Source: Aquarana catesbeiana
Lineage: Eukaryota; Chordata; Amphibia; Anura; Ranidae
Direction: 5' to 3'
DNA: 64,000 nucleotides
NCBI RefSeq assembly: GCF_042186555.1
Contig: NC_133329.1
Coordinates: 192,983,960 to 193,047,959, forward strand
Under the pieces are notes generated by a model that ran no database searches, was not told where the DNA came from, and saw nothing but the letters and a program-made list of their open reading frames with translations. The position numbers were made by a program, and so were the translations under genes. Below, one piece after another: positions 1 to 11,535 of the stretch; within the stretch, counting starts at the first letter, position 1; each line of letters starts with the position of its first letter.

Positions 1-2348
1 TGGCCTAAGAAACCGGAAGCTACGAGCATTTCATGACTTAGATTTCGCCAGATGTAAACAGTGCCATTGGGAAATTGGGAAAGCATTTTATCACACCGAT
101 CTTGGTGTGGTCAGATGCTTTGAGGGCAGAGGAGAGATCTAGAGTCTAATAGACCCCAATTTTTTCAAAAAAAGAGTACCTGTCACTACCTATTACTATC
201 ATAGGGGATATTTACATTCCCTGAGATAACAATATAAATGATTAAAAAAAAAAATGAAAGGAACAGTTTAAAAATAAGATAAAGAAAAAAAAAAGCACCC
301 CTGTCCCCCCCTGCTCTCACGCTAAGGCGAACGCAAGCGTCGGTCTAGCGTCAAATGTAAACAGCAATTGCACCATGCATGTGAGGTATCACCGCGAAGG
401 TCAGATCGAGGGCAGTAATTTTAGCAGTAGACCTCCTCTGTAAATCTAAAGTGGTAACCTGTAAAGGCTTTTAAAGGCTTTTAAAAATGTATTTAGTTTC
501 TTGCCACTGCACGTTTGTGCGCAATTTTAAAGCATGTCATGTTTGGTATCCATGTACTCGGCCTAAGATCATCTTTTTTATTTCATCAAACATTTGGGCA
601 ATATAGTGTGTTTTAGTGCATTAAAATTTTAAAAATGCATTTGAAAAATCGCTGCGCAAATACTGTGTGAAAAAAAAAAATTAAACACCCACCATTTTAA
701 TTTGTAGGGCATTTGCTTTAAAAACATATATAATGTTTGGGGGTTCAAAGTAATTTTCTTGCAAAAAAAAAAATGTTTTCATGTAAACAAAAAGTGTCAG
801 AAAGGGCTTTGTCTTCAAGTGGTTAGAAGAGTGGGTAATGTGTGACATAAGCTTCTAAATGTTGTGCATAAAATGCCAGGACAGTTCAACCCCCCCCCCC
901 CCCCCCCCAAATGACCGCATTTTGGAAAGTAGACACCCCAAGCTATTTGCTGAGAGGCATGTCGAGTCCATGGAATATTTTATATTGTGACACAAGTTGC
1001 GGGAAAAAGACCTTTTTTTTTTTTTTTTTGCACAAAGTTGTCACTAAATGATATATTGCTCAAACATGCCATGGGAATATGTGAAATGACACCCCAAAAT
1101 ACATTCTGTTGCTTCTCCCGAGTACAGGGATACCACGTGTGAGACTTTTTGGGAGCCTAGCCACGTACGGGACCCCGAAAACCAAGCACCGCCTTCAGGC
1201 TTTCTAAGGGCGTAAAATTTGATTTCACTCTTCACTGCCTATCACAGTTTCGGAGGCCATGGAATGCCCAGGTGGCACAAAACTCCCCCAAATGACCCTA
1301 TTTTGGAAAGTAGACAACTAAAGCTATTTTATGAGAGGTATAGTGAGTATTTTGCAGACCTCACTTTTGGTCACAAAGTTTTGAAAATTGAAAAAAGAAA
1401 AAAAAAAAAAGTTTTTTCTTGCCTTTCTTCATTTTCAAAAACAAATGAGAGCTGCAAAATACTCACCGTGCCTCTCAGCAAATAGCTTGGGGTATTTACT
1501 TTCCAAAATGGGGTCATTTGGGGGGGTTTGTGCCATATGGGCATTTTATGGCCTTCAAAACTGTGATAGGTAGTGAGGACTGAAATCAAAAATTTACGCC
1601 CTTAGAAATCCTGGTTTTCGGGGCCCCGTACGTGGCTAGGCTCCCAAAAAGTCCCACACATGTGGTATGTCCGTACTCAGGAGAAGCAGCTGAATGTATT
1701 TTGGGGTGCAATTCCACATATGCCCATGGCCTGTGTGAGCAATATATCAATTTTTTTTTTTATGTCTTATTCAATCACTTGGGACAAAAAAAAATTAATA
1801 TTCAATGGGCTCAACATGCCTCTCAACAATTTCCTTGGGGTGTCTACTTTCCAAAATGGGGTCATTTGGGGGGGGTTTGTACTGCCCTGCCATTTTAGCA
1901 CCTCAAGAAATGACATAGGCAGTCATAAACTAAAAGCTGTGTAAATTCCAGAAAATGTACCCTAGTTTGTAGACGCTATAACTTTTGCGCAAACCAATAT
2001 ATGCTTATTGACATTTTTTTTTACCAAAGACATGTGGCCGAATACATTTTGGCCTAAATATATGACTAAAATTGAGTTTATTGGATTTTTTTTATAACAA
2101 AAAAATAGAAAATATCATTTTTTTTTTTAAATTTTCGGTCTTTTTCCGTTTATAGCGCAAAAAATAAAAACTGCAGAGGTGATCAAATACCATCAAAGGA
2201 AAGCTCTATTTGTGGGAAGAAAAGGACGCAAATTTCGTTTGGGTACAGCATTGCATGACCGCGCAATTAGCAGTTAAAGCGACGCAGTGCCAAATTGTAA
2301 AAAGTGCTCTGGTCAGGAAGGGGATAAATCCTTCCGGGGCTGAAGTGG
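1..2348 (-). mobile_element. piggyBac-type element, terminal half, cut by the window edge
   Basis: This is the reverse complement of 43483 to about 45815, so it is another copy of the family whose complete nested member lies at 43483-48386. Read on the minus strand, it begins at the terminus next to TTAA (2349-2352) with CCACTTCAGCCCCGG. It continues through the AT-rich arm, the alternating satellite-like blocks (about 870-1960) and the block ending near base 1. The part that would hold transposase lies outside the window. No coding capacity is visible. Family assignment rests on the TTAA flank and on the homologous copy whose sibling carries piggyBac transposase remnants. Confidence 0.8.
870..1960. 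repeat. Alternating-orientation satellite-like blocks inside the piggyBac-type arm
   Basis: A block with the core 'TTTTGGAAAGTAGACACC' next to 'AATGACCC' recurs at about 910 and 1290. In reverse complement ('CTTTCCAAAATGGGGTCATT') it recurs at about 1497 and 1848. The blocks are roughly 350 bp apart and change orientation midway, so the region is itself an imperfect palindrome. The same arrangement recurs at 42270-42500 and 43920-44930. A 20-base C tract (889-908) lies at its left edge. Confidence 0.75.
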
Positions 2349-2352
2349 TTAA
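2349..2352. other. TTAA target-site flank of the piggyBac-type element
   Basis: TTAA directly abuts the element terminus ('GAAGTGG|TTAA'). piggyBac transposases insert at TTAA and duplicate it, and the same arrangement is seen at 43479, 48387, 38295 and 51765. Confidence 0.7.
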
Positions 2353-3440
2353 TAAAGGTTACTGGATGCACTAGGAGCCTGAGCGCGCTCGCTTTTTGTC
2401 TTTCATAGTTTCTGGTGTTCTGCGTGCAAGGCATCCATGGATCCAGCTTCCTTATTGTTATAATTTATAGACTATGGACTTTGGACTGGTTACACAGGTC
2501 ACACCTTGCAGTAGCACATGTATCTAGTGTATTGTGTTTACATTTCTGTTCAAATCACATGGGATTCTTTCCAGTGTGATTTGAGCCCATTCATTTTGTA
2601 CAGGCTCAAATCGCAAGGGTATTGGTATTTAGTATCGGTGAATACTTGACCAATAGTATCGGTACGTGTACTCGCCGGTAAAGAAACTGGCATCAGTGCA
2701 AACCTAACCCAAAGCAAACTCATCCATCCATCATTTTGCAGAGAAATTACTTTGAAAAACACCCCCTAGCATTTCTGTCATTGGCCAATTGAGTAAGGGA
2801 AGATGATCCATGTAGCATTTAATTCCCGGAATCCATCTGCCCTTAGGCTCAAGCATGCACTTCCTCCTGAAGTCTCCTGGGATATATGACATTGTTTGCT
2901 CAGGCCCAGAAACCAGGAAGTAACCGAAGTGTAAAAAATAAATAAAATTAAAAAAAAGAAAATAAGATATACTGTCCGATCTATTTGCCAATGCTAGCAG
3001 CAGAGGGATTAAAAATGGTCAATGTTCAATTTGAAAAAAAAACAATCAATGTTGATTCAGAGAACAAAGGTCTGCTTTAAAGTGTCATTAAACCCATAAA
3101 ATGGGTTTTTCCCCTTTTGGCTCTAAAACGTTTTTCATGAACTATGTGTGGCGCTACTGAATAAGCACTTACGAAAAAGGCAGATGTGCACATTCAGGTC
3201 TCATGGGGCGGTTGAGAAGGATAAGGCACAGTCAACTGATAATTCTGCCTATTTTTAGAAGTGCACATTCAGTAGAGTCATGTGGGGTGGCTGAGACGCT
3301 GAAGCTGTTGTCAGAGCTCTGCAGTTGGCCCACATGACTACAGGAGAGTCGAGTGGGGCTGCTCACAAGGAGTAGCCATCCCACAAAACTGCAGGTGTAT
3401 ACCTGGAACAGCTGAAAAGATAATAAAGAATGTATTTTTC
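2353..3440. other. Gene-free stretch, unassigned
   Basis: No ORF with recognisable content is present. The sequence holds short tracts reminiscent of dispersed repeats (a 'GTATTGGTATTTAGTATCGGTGA' like stretch near 2620-2660 and a purine-rich tract near 2940). I see no clear boundary, terminal repeat or target duplication. Confidence 0.5.
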
Positions 3441-3569
3441 ATGCAAATGAGCGGTAACGAGATGTGACCGGGTTTTTCTCCTTACACACCGATCGTGTGT
3501 GAGAAGGAGATTGCGGTAACAGCTCTTTACCGCTTACAGTGTACATCAGTCACACTGATTGCCCCCCCA

Positions 3570-3925
3570 TTAAAGAGGACCTGTCAGCACCCATCAAAGT
3601 ACCTATCACAGTCCATATGAGTACACGAGTACCTGTCACAGTTCATCGGAGTACCTGACAAAGTCCATCTGAGTACCCGTCACAGTTCATCTGAGTACCG
3701 AGTACCTGAGTACCTGTCACAGTTCATATGAGTACTGAGTACCTGTGACAGTCCATCTGAGTACCTGTCACCGCCATTCAGAGTACCTGTCACGGGCCCA
3801 TCAGAGTACCCGAGTACCTGTCACCAGCCCATCAGAGTACCCGAGTACCTGTCACCAGCCCATCAGAGTACCTGCCAACAGCCCATCAGAGTACTCGAGT
3901 ACCTGTTATGCTCCTAGAATGCCTG
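3570..3925. repeat. Minisatellite, GAGTACCTGTCAC-type units
   Basis: About a dozen imperfect units built on 'GAGTACCTGTCAC' plus 'AGTCCATCT' or 'CAGCCCATCA' follow one another. The last part has near-identical 31-bp units ('GAGTACCCGAGTACCTG' plus 'TCACCAGCCCATCA'). ORFs through it (3745-3990) are only translated repeat. Confidence 0.85.
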
Positions 3926-4493
3926 AAGGTACTACTTCAATGTTGGACCTTTGTGTGTGGCCAGGCTGTTTAAAAGTCTCACACATGTGATATCGCCATA
4001 CTCAGGATGAGTAGCAGAATGTGTTTTGGGATGTAATTTTTGCTATATACATGCTATGTGTTAGAAATATCTTATAAATTGACAACTTTGTGTAAAAAAA
4101 AAAATGCTTTTCATTTTTTTTCCACATTTTCCAAAAACGTTTGTAAAAAAATGAACTGTTCAAAAGACTCATTATGCCTCATAGATTACACGTTGGGGTG
4201 TTTTCTTTCCAAATTGGGGTCATTTTGTGGGCGATTCCATTGTCCTGGTGCTCCAGGGCCTTCAAAAATGTAATAGGTGGTTGAAAAATGAGATGTGTCA
4301 TGTGAACGCCTGAAGGTGCTACTTCAATGTTGGGAATTTGTATGGCCAGGCTGTGTAAAAGTCTCACACATGTGGTATTGCCATACTTGGGAAGAATAGC
4401 AGAATGTATTTGGGGGTGCAATTTGTTGTATACATATGCTCTGTAAAAGAAATAACCTGTTAATATGAAAATTTTGTAAAAAAAAAAAAAAAA

Positions 4494-4498
<5 letters not shown>

Positions 4499-4557
<59 letters not shown>
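4499..4557. repeat. (TA)n microsatellite
   Basis: An uninterrupted TA dinucleotide run of about 59 bases is preceded by a long A tract (about 4479-4497). The tract can extrude as a cruciform and is likely length-polymorphic. Confidence 0.97.
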
Positions 4558-4559
<2 letters not shown>

Positions 4560-4934
4560 TAATTTTGCAAAGAATTGTGGGAAAAAATTACAACTTACCA
4601 TGCTACTTAATACCTTGGAATGTCTACTTTCTAAAAAAAGGGGTCATTTGGGGGGTATTTGTACTTTCCTGACTTGTTAGTGTCTCAAGAAATGAGATAG
4701 GCCTTCAGTACATCAGGTGTGATCACTTTTCAATGATTGGCAACATAGTTTGTAGACTCTATAACTTTCACAAAGACCAAATAATATACATTAATTTGGG
4801 TTATTTTTACCAAAGATATGTAGCAGTATAATTTTTTTTTTTTTGCCAAAATTTATGAAGAAATATTAATTTGTAAAATTTTATGACAAAAACAGACATT
4901 TTTTTTTCACAAAATTTACGGTCTTTTTTTATTT

Positions 4935-5855
4935 ATAGATCATGGATGAGTGACATGAAATTCCTCAAAATTCAAATCTTGTGGGTGAATAATCAGGTGA
5001 ACACATCTAGAAGGTAAAGCGCTTACCAGAAGTAAGCCAAAATAGGCGAGTGGCTTGAAACCCAGCCAGGGCCTTTGGAAAACGATCCCAATGGAATAGA
5101 AAGGTCAGACTCGAGCCGTAGGTGCAGATCCATCAAGGATTATCCAAAAATATATATGACAAAAAACATAGCATAATACTGATAGCAAAACCAATGCAAA
5201 AGAAAGAAAAAAGTGCAGCACACCACAGAGCAAAAAAATCATATATAATCATAAACCACATCCAGTGTCTCAAACACAACTAGGATCAATAAGTGAGTGC
5301 CATGCAATCATGCAATAAGTGAAAATCCCTAAATAGATTAAATTGAACCTTCCAAATAGTCTGCTTACCAGATACTTAAAGGCTAGTGAGCATATAACCA
5401 TCACCAAGATGAACGGTATAAAAGAGAATCCCTCTGGGTGCAACAAGCCACTTGTAGAATCTGCTTACCAGATGTCAGACTAAAATATGCAGATTCATAC
5501 AGCTGAAATCCAAACACTATAAGGAGTGATACAGGGTATGAAGTTCCAGCGAGCCTGGTGAAAATCCTGCTTACCAGATGTCAGATTTGAGTAGGCAGAC
5601 TGACACGCACACAGACCGAAGTCCCGGCAGGAACAGCGTGGATACGTCCCGGAAATCCTGACCCGAACTCAGCAGTGCAAAATTATATGGAAGAAATGGC
5701 CAATAGTGTGATACTGTATGTAACCAGGACTTTATTAAATAAAATAACACTTACAATAGGTGAAAAGTTAAAATGCGATGCCGGCCGGCACTGAAAGCAA
5801 AGCTCCCGTCCTCAACAGGGCGACGTGGTCACCCAATCACTCGTCCATGATCTAT
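4935..5855. mobile_element. Unclassified element with 19-bp terminal inverted repeats
   Basis: The ends match as inverted repeats of the form ATAGATCATGGAYGAGTGA (4935-4953 and the complement at 5837-5855). The motif GCTTACCAGA recurs inside at 5021, 5363, 5463 and 5579, and the last two are followed by the same TGTCAGA. A 'TTTATTAAATAAAATAACACTT' stretch near 5735 resembles the repeat at 24470. No coding sequence is seen. It lies against the fragment at 3441-4934 and just upstream of L1 copy 1. Confidence 0.5.
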
Positions 5856-6807
5856 GATTGTTGGACTTTAGCTGAACATTGGGGGGCGTGACCGGAAGCA
5901 GATGGCAGTGCTAGTCGGTATGATGTGAGCGTGTGTGTGTCCACCCCGCTCTCCTTGCTTCATGAGCGTGTCGCCCCGGGGATAAACGCTGTAGACATTA
6001 CCCATGTGGCGAGGGGAGCTGCAGTGACTTATCTGCCTCTTCAGTCCCTCTTCGTTTCCCAGCCCGGCGTGCCCAGAAACGAGTGTGTGGGCATTCTCTC
6101 CGGGATTTCCTAGTCCACAGCTGGGGACAGGTTCAGGCGTAGTACAAGTGAAGTCCCGCGAGAACAGAAAGGAGAGGATGGAACTCAGCTGCGGGAACAT
6201 ACTGATGACGGATGCCCGCTGTGGAGACTCCAGCAAGTGTACTTGGAACCGGTGCACTGTATACGCTGCTCAGAGGAACATGAGGAGGTAGAGCTATCTG
6301 GAAACAGAAGTAAGTGCATACAGTGGTCCCTGCAGCGTAGAAGGAAAACAGTGTGACTTGTCAAGACCGGCGGGATGAGGTACTGAGCTCTTTCTCTTTT
6401 CGTTTGTTATCTTGCTATAAAGTGGAGGACAGTAATGACTTTGGTGAACTGATCTTCTAGTGAATTGTAATCTCTGCTATTGTTTGACATTGTATGGTGG
6501 GCAGGATAATATCTGAATTGCTGGTTAAACTGACTGAGGTCCCTAACACTAAAATTTATTTTTGGAAGCAAGGAAAAGTGTCTAGAGTGGGCCTAATATG
6601 AACTCCACCACATGCATTTGCTGTAAATGAAAGTGTCATCATTTTTTTCACTCCTTTACCTAACCTTTACCTAACTGTTGCAACTCTCAGCGTTAACAAA
6701 CAGAAAGGGCAGGAGGTTTAAATTTGGAGGTCATTTAAAACTGCCTTTTTGACTCTCAAGGAATCCGATCTGCTGCCTTATATTAATATCGCCACAGAAG
6801 GATAGAC

Positions 6808-7614
6808 ATGATGTCAACAAGGAGGAAAGGGGATGAGCAAGCTAGCCATGAAAATGTGGGAGGTCAGTCCCTTTGTTCGGCCAAAGACAAGGAAAAAGGA
6901 GCTCAGTCCACTGTGGCGGGCGCAACTGCAGCAGCTGTCGCAGCGACCGCCAAGCTAGAGAAAATGATCCATGCCACAGATCATACACCAAGCAAAGGGG
7001 GGCAGCAAACTCAAGGTAAATCAACTGCGGACAGAAAGAGTCAGGGGCACCTGAGTTTGTCCACAGGGACCACTAGCACCAAAAACCTTTCAAGTAAAGG
7101 GTTAGGAGCGGTTGGGAAGGAAACAGAAATTTCTATCAATCCAATACCTCCAGCAGAAGGAGAGCCCTCCCTGAAAGATATCTTCATGGCAATTAATGCA
7201 TGTAAACAAACTTTGAGTGAATTAAGTAACCAAATGGAAGATATTAAAGGGGAGCTAAGTATGGTAAGGCAAGAACTCAAGGAAACGGCGGGAAGAGTAA
7301 CAGAAACGGAGAAGAGAATAAGTCTGATAGAAGATGATTTGTACCCTATGAAACAAGAATCCAAGACATGGAAAGAGAAAATAGATAAACTTACGGAAAA
7401 ATTTGATGAAATGGAAAATAGACTTCGTAGGGACAATGTGAGGGTGGTGGGGCTCCCCGAAAAGTGTGAAGGATCAGACCCAATAGCATTTTTAGAGAAA
7501 TGGATGATTGAAACTTTTGGAGGAGACTTATTCTCACAGCAGTTTTCAATCAAAAGAGCACACAGAGTTCCCTTTAGGCCCCCCCTCAAGGAAGGTCCCC
7601 GAGACCGTTGTTAG
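6808..7614 (+). pseudogene. L1 ORF1 protein (copy 1), frameshifted
   Basis: ORF1 proteins are RNA-binding chaperones that trimerise through a coiled coil and coat LINE RNA. Here the N-terminal 120 residues are basic, Ser/Thr/Lys-rich and low in complexity. Residues about 125-205 form a heptad-rich coiled coil (SELSNQMEDIKGELSMV, then MENRLRRDN). It runs into an RRM-like start (DNVRVVGLPE) with the conserved continuation AFLEKWM and KRAHRVPF. The frame stops at 7614, but the downstream +1 frame continues (LLVKFLNYKDKVKLLRKARE) before running into a G-rich tract. The C-terminal domain is therefore lost by a frameshift and degeneration. The first methionine gives a full-length N-terminus. Confidence 0.85.
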
Positions 7615-8151
7615 TGAAATTTTTAAATTACAAAGATAAAGTAAAACTCCTTAGGAAGGCCAGAGAGATGGGAGGAGAGAGAGAGATTTTTTGGGAGGAG
7701 GGGGGACAGGGTGGGTGAGGGGGGACAGGGTGGGTGGGGGGGGGGCAAGGAATATAGGAAAAGGAATACACTTAGTAGGAGAACTTATGGTACACGGAAT
7801 CACAAGGAGTTTCATCGTACAGAGGAATATAGGATAACAAATTGGGCACTGGTTAAACAAAATATAAACGGCACATTAGAATATAGGATAATACATTGGG
7901 CATTGATAAAATAAACACAGATAGAACATGAATGTTTATAGTATGAAAATATGGGTTTTATGTAATCACGGGGTAGATACATTATTTGACACAGAGGGGT
8001 ATAATGATAAATATAAAAATATTTTTTTTTCTTTTTTTTTCCCCTGGGAGTAGCACTAATAGATTCCCTATGGATAACTGGGTACACCTCCTTGAAATTA
8101 TTAGGATCTAGCTTTTTGCTACTACCTTTTGTTTTTTTTTTGTTTCGATAG
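7615..8151 (+). other. Inter-ORF region of L1 copy 1, G-rich then AT-rich
   Basis: A purine and G-rich tract (about 7660-7750, with repeats of GGGTGAGGGGGGACAGGG) replaces the expected ORF1 C-terminal domain. It is followed by AT-rich sequence leading to the ORF2 start. A 50-bp near-duplicate (AATATAGGATAA plus ATTGGGCA) occurs at about 7828 and 7882. No gene is seen. Confidence 0.7.
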
Positions 8152-9896
8152 ATGTTATATAAAAAATCAATGGTATTGAATATAGGATCATGGAATGTTC
8201 ATGGGTTGGGTACCTCGGCCAAAAGAGCAGCTGTATTCGATATGTTGGATATTTTCAAAATAGGAATTGCCTGTCTGCAGGAGACACACTTGACTCAAGA
8301 CACTAAATCTCAGGTAAGAAACAAGAGATTCCAGTGCCAATTCCACTCTGTGCACACTACCTACTCTAGGGGGGTGTCAGTGTTAATTGGGAGAGGGGTG
8401 GTTCTCTCCTGCAGACAGTGCAAAATAGATGGGGGGGGGGTCGGTACATTTTTTTGCACTGTATAATAGAAAACCAGGAATATGTGCTAGCCAATGTTTA
8501 TATCCCTCCACCTTTTAAACTAGATGTTTTGTATGATTTATTAGAGTTTATAGTAGACAAGAACAACATACCAATTATAGTAGTTGGGGATTTTAATGTG
8601 GTAATAAATAAAAAGATTGATAGGCTCCCCCCAGGTAACCAGGGACAGACGCCACAGGGAAACCGTATGAGCCATTTCCTTCAAGAAGCTGGTCTATTGG
8701 ATCTATGGAGAATACGGAACCCTGGGACGTTACAATTCTCATGTTACTCGGGTTCCTATTCTACACTTTCAAGAATAGATCTTGCATTGGGTAATGAGCT
8801 AGGTTCTCAAACAATTAAAAATATAACTTACCAACCTAGGGGTGTATCAGATCACTCGCTCCTAACGATTTCGATAAGTATTAAAAAGAAGAAGGTTGAT
8901 AGGTTATGGAAAATGAACCCAATATGGTTTGGAATTATAGAGGATCAAAATGGGATAATAGCCAAGGTAAACGAGTTTATAAGATTTAATACGGACACCA
9001 CAACAAGAGGGATGATGTGGGATGCACTGAAAGCTTATTTGAGGGGTTTATTTATACAACAAGTTTCTAAAATTAAAAAATCTTTGCTGGATTGGGAGGA
9101 CAAGGTCAGGAAAGAGGTAATAACAGCAGAAAGGGAGTATGTGAAGGATCCTACCCCGGACAAACAAAGTAAATGGGAAAATAAACAACAAAAATATAAG
9201 GATGTAATGATTAGGAAGTCTGAACATAAAAGATTATTTCAAAACCAAATAGTATATGGGGAGGGGGAAAGGGTTGGGAAGATGTTGGCCCATTTAGTTA
9301 GATCTGGATCCTCACCCTCCATGATACCCGCCATTAGGACAATGAGTGGAGAGATCTCATCTCAGGTAGATGAGATTACAGATACATTTAAAAAATATTA
9401 TGAAGAATTGTATACATCCAGGGGGGCCGTGGAGGGAGAGGAGTTAGATAAATTTTTCGGGGATATTGAGATGCCCTTCCTTACGGAGTCTGATAGTGAG
9501 GTACTAGAAGCCCCGATAACTCTGGAGGAAATCAAATTAGCCGTAACAGAAATGAAAAATCAGAAATCTCCTGGCCCTGATGGTCTCCCTGTTGAAACTT
9601 ATAAAAATTATGGGACGGTGTTACTCCCGGAGCTTCTTGAAGTGTTTGAGTGGGTAAAGGAGGGGAAGCTTCCCATATCAATGACTGAAGCCACGATAAT
9701 AGTGCTGCACAAAGAAGGGAAAGATCCTTTAGATCCCGGGTCCTATAGACCTATCTCCCTACTATGTTCAGATGTGAAAATTCTATCAAAGATCTTGGCT
9801 ACCAGACTGAAGAAAATAATCCATAAACTGGTCCATCCCGACCAGGTTTTATACCCCAAAGATCAACCAGCAGGAATATCAGAAGGTTTTTTTTGA
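8152..9896 (+). pseudogene. L1 ORF2 (copy 1): AP endonuclease and start of reverse transcriptase
   Basis: ORF2 nicks target DNA and primes reverse transcription there. The first frame (8152-8466) starts with LNIGSWNVHGLG and has the catalytic LQETHL motif. A one-base slip in a G run (about 8430) moves the reading into the frame at 8418-9896, which carries VVGDFNVV, the SRIDLAL motif and the SDHSLL motif of the endonuclease. A long Lys/Glu-rich linker follows, then the start of RT (TEMKNQKSPGPDGLP, GSYRPISLL, ILSKILATRLK). A second break near 9880-9896, in a T run (GGTTTTTTTT), separates it from the rest of RT. Confidence 0.9.
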
Positions 9897-10642
9897 ACCT
9901 GCAGATACCAACTAAAAACACTGGCTCAAGGGCTGTGATGATGCTAGATGTGGTAAAAGCGTTTGACAGTCTTGAATGGGGGTATATATGGCGAGTAATG
10001 AAAGAGTTTGGATTCGGGCCTTCCTATATTAGTTGGGTTAAAATTCTTTATAACAACCCCAGGGCAAAGGTCAGAGTGAATAATGTTCTTTCGGATGGGT
10101 TCCGACTTGAAAGGGGTTCTAGGCAGGGTTGTCCCCTGTCACCTCTGATCTTTGCTCTGGCAATGGAACCAGTTGCCATTGCAGTAAGGCAAGACAGGAT
10201 TATGGAAGGGTTCCGGAGAAGGGACAGAGAAGAACGGATTGCGTTATATGCGGATGATGTCCTCATTTTCCTGGGGGATACAGAGAGATCGCTTAGACAG
10301 GTGATGGACATCTTTTCGAGGTTTGGAACACTCTCAGGTCTTACCATAAATTGGGGAAAATCAGCATTGTTACCAATAGATCCCATTAGAAAGAGTTCCT
10401 GTTTGGAAAATATTCAAGTAGAAATAGTAGAGAAAACTAAATACTTAGGCATATATATAACAAATGACCCAAATAATTATATAAATAATAATTTAGTCCC
10501 TCTACTATCTAAATTTAAGAATAAGAGCGATATATGGAAGGGACTCCCTTTATCAGTAGTTGGTAGATGTAACCTGATTAAAATGCTGTGGTTGCCCCAG
10601 TTATTTTATCTGCTGCACAATTCACGATTCACAATTATGTAG
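9893..10642 (+). pseudogene. L1 ORF2 (copy 1): reverse transcriptase core
   Basis: This continues the preceding frame after a frameshift. It has VMMLDVVKAFDSLEWGYI (RT motif A with the first catalytic Asp), SRQGCPLSPLIFALAMEP (motif B) and ALYADDVLIFL (motif C, the YADD box). TKYLGIYI and RCNLIKMLWLPQLFYLL of the thumb region follow. All catalytic residues are present. Similarity to LINE ORF2 stops at about 10624, so the frame ends in unrelated sequence. The element is dead because of the frameshifts and the missing C-terminus. Confidence 0.9.
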
Positions 10643-11200
10643 ACAAGGATGTTACTGTTAATTTTCACTACCCATTTGACAAAGCATATAGGGGTTTAGT
10701 GTCACTTTAGAGTTTATGGGATTACAGACAGCACAAGTATGCACTAAACTCTTATCCTACAGCATCTGAAGGAGCTTGTGCTACGACACTAGACCAGCAA
10801 ATGATGTCAAAGGAGGGAATCTCTCCAGAGCCATCAAGCACTTGGCAAAGCTGAAAGACCGTATGCAGATAAGGCAGAACCTTATGAGAAGGAGTCTGCT
10901 GAATAGTCCCCAAAACTGCTTGATTTTGGTCTACAGTTAAACTGATTTCTGCTCTTGTCAGTTATCCTCGATGTCCAGAGATGCTGTTGCCGATTGACTG
11001 TTGCAAGAAGTGTAGCCTCAACAGAGTGGAAATGCAGTGAAATGTTCATATTAACCCATATATTTTAAATGATTAAGCATATATTTTATTATAATTATTA
11101 ATAATGAAATAATGAATGTTGACAGATAGTTATTACACAATATAAAATATGTACATCTAAAAGTTTAACTCTAGATGACCCTCCTACCAAACATAATATA
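10643..11200. other. Gene-free stretch, possible single-copy host DNA
   Basis: No long ORF, terminal repeat or similarity to the other repeats in this window is visible. Composition turns AT-rich (11040-11160). It is one of the few stretches that may not be transposon-derived, but this cannot be tested without a genome search. Confidence 0.4.
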
Positions 11201-11535
11201 TGGCAGCACAGTGGTGTAGTGGATAGCACTCTCGCCTAGCAGTAAAAAGGGTCGCTGGTTCGAATCCCAACCACGACACTACCTGCCTGGAGTTTGCATG
11301 TTCTCCCTGTGCCTGCATGGGTTTCCTCCGGGTACTCCGGTTTCCTCCCATACTCCAAAGACATGCTGGTAGGTTAATTGGCTTCTGTCTAAATTGGCCC
11401 TAGTATATGAATGTGAGTTAGGGACCTTAGATTGTAAGCTCCTTGAGGGTAGGGACCGATGTGAATGAACAATGTATATGTAAAGCGCTGCGTAAATTGA
11501 CGGCGCTATATACCTGAAATAAATAAATAAAATAT
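11201..11535 (+). mobile_element. tRNA-derived SINE with an L2-like 3' tail
   Basis: The head carries RNA polymerase III boxes. The body contains the widespread 'GTTTCCTCCGGGTACTCCGG' segment. The tail reads GATTGTAAGCTCC ... TGTAAAGCGCTGCGTAAA ... GGCGCTATATA and ends in AAATAAATAAATAAA. That tail matches the 3' end of the L2 LINE at 13830-13950 (GATTGTAAGCTC ... GTAAAGCGCTGTGCAAA ... GGCGCTATATAAA). By the known SINE/LINE partnership principle, the L2 enzyme probably mobilised this SINE. Confidence 0.8.
11212..11267 (+). promoter_or_regulatory. Internal RNA polymerase III promoter (A box and B box) of the SINE
   Basis: The A box TGGTGTAGTGG (11212-11222) fits TRGYNNARYGG without mismatch, and the B box GGTTCGAATCC (11257-11267) fits GGTTCGANNCC. 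They are spaced as in tRNA-derived SINEs. The flanks do not fold into a mature tRNA with a plausible anticodon arm and 3' acceptor, so this is not called as a tRNA gene. Confidence 0.85.

Larger units (their letters stand above)
3441..4934. mobile_element. Degenerate piggyBac-type non-autonomous fragment
   Basis: The left part has an imperfect hairpin (3476-3509, a 'CTCCTTACACAC'-like arm) followed by a minisatellite. The right part (3930-4934) repeats, in diverged form, the same blocks seen in the piggyBac-type arms at 1-2348: 'AAAGTCTCACACATGTGGTAT', 'TTTCCAAATTGGGGTCATTT' and the final 'ACGGTCTTTTTTTATTTATAG'. Two tandem diverged copies of a roughly 360-bp unit start near 3915 and 4305. 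The right end is interrupted by the element at 4935. The far terminus is not seen. Confidence 0.55.
5879..10624 (+). mobile_element. L1-superfamily LINE, copy 1 (3' truncated)
   Basis: The element begins with GGGGGGCGTGACCGG. L1 copy 3 (27561) and copy 2 (minus strand, 23369) start with the same G-run plus CG signature, so this looks like an authentic 5' end. A GC-rich leader of about 930 bp precedes ORF1 (6808). ORF2 follows at 8152 and breaks off in the region after the reverse-transcriptase core near 10624. The C-terminal zinc knuckle, 3' UTR and tail are missing. No target duplication could be identified because the 3' end is lost. Confidence 0.85.

Noticed and set aside
4179..4601. 140-codon minus ORF with a Tyr-Ile run
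   Set aside because: It is created by the (TA)n and poly-A tracts within repeat DNA.
10643..11200. Possible host exon
   Set aside because: No ORF of useful length with flanking splice sites and recognisable protein similarity could be found.
11212..11285. Possible tRNA gene
   Set aside because: The A and B boxes are perfect, but no convincing cloverleaf with acceptor pairing is present, and the downstream body and tail are those of a SINE.
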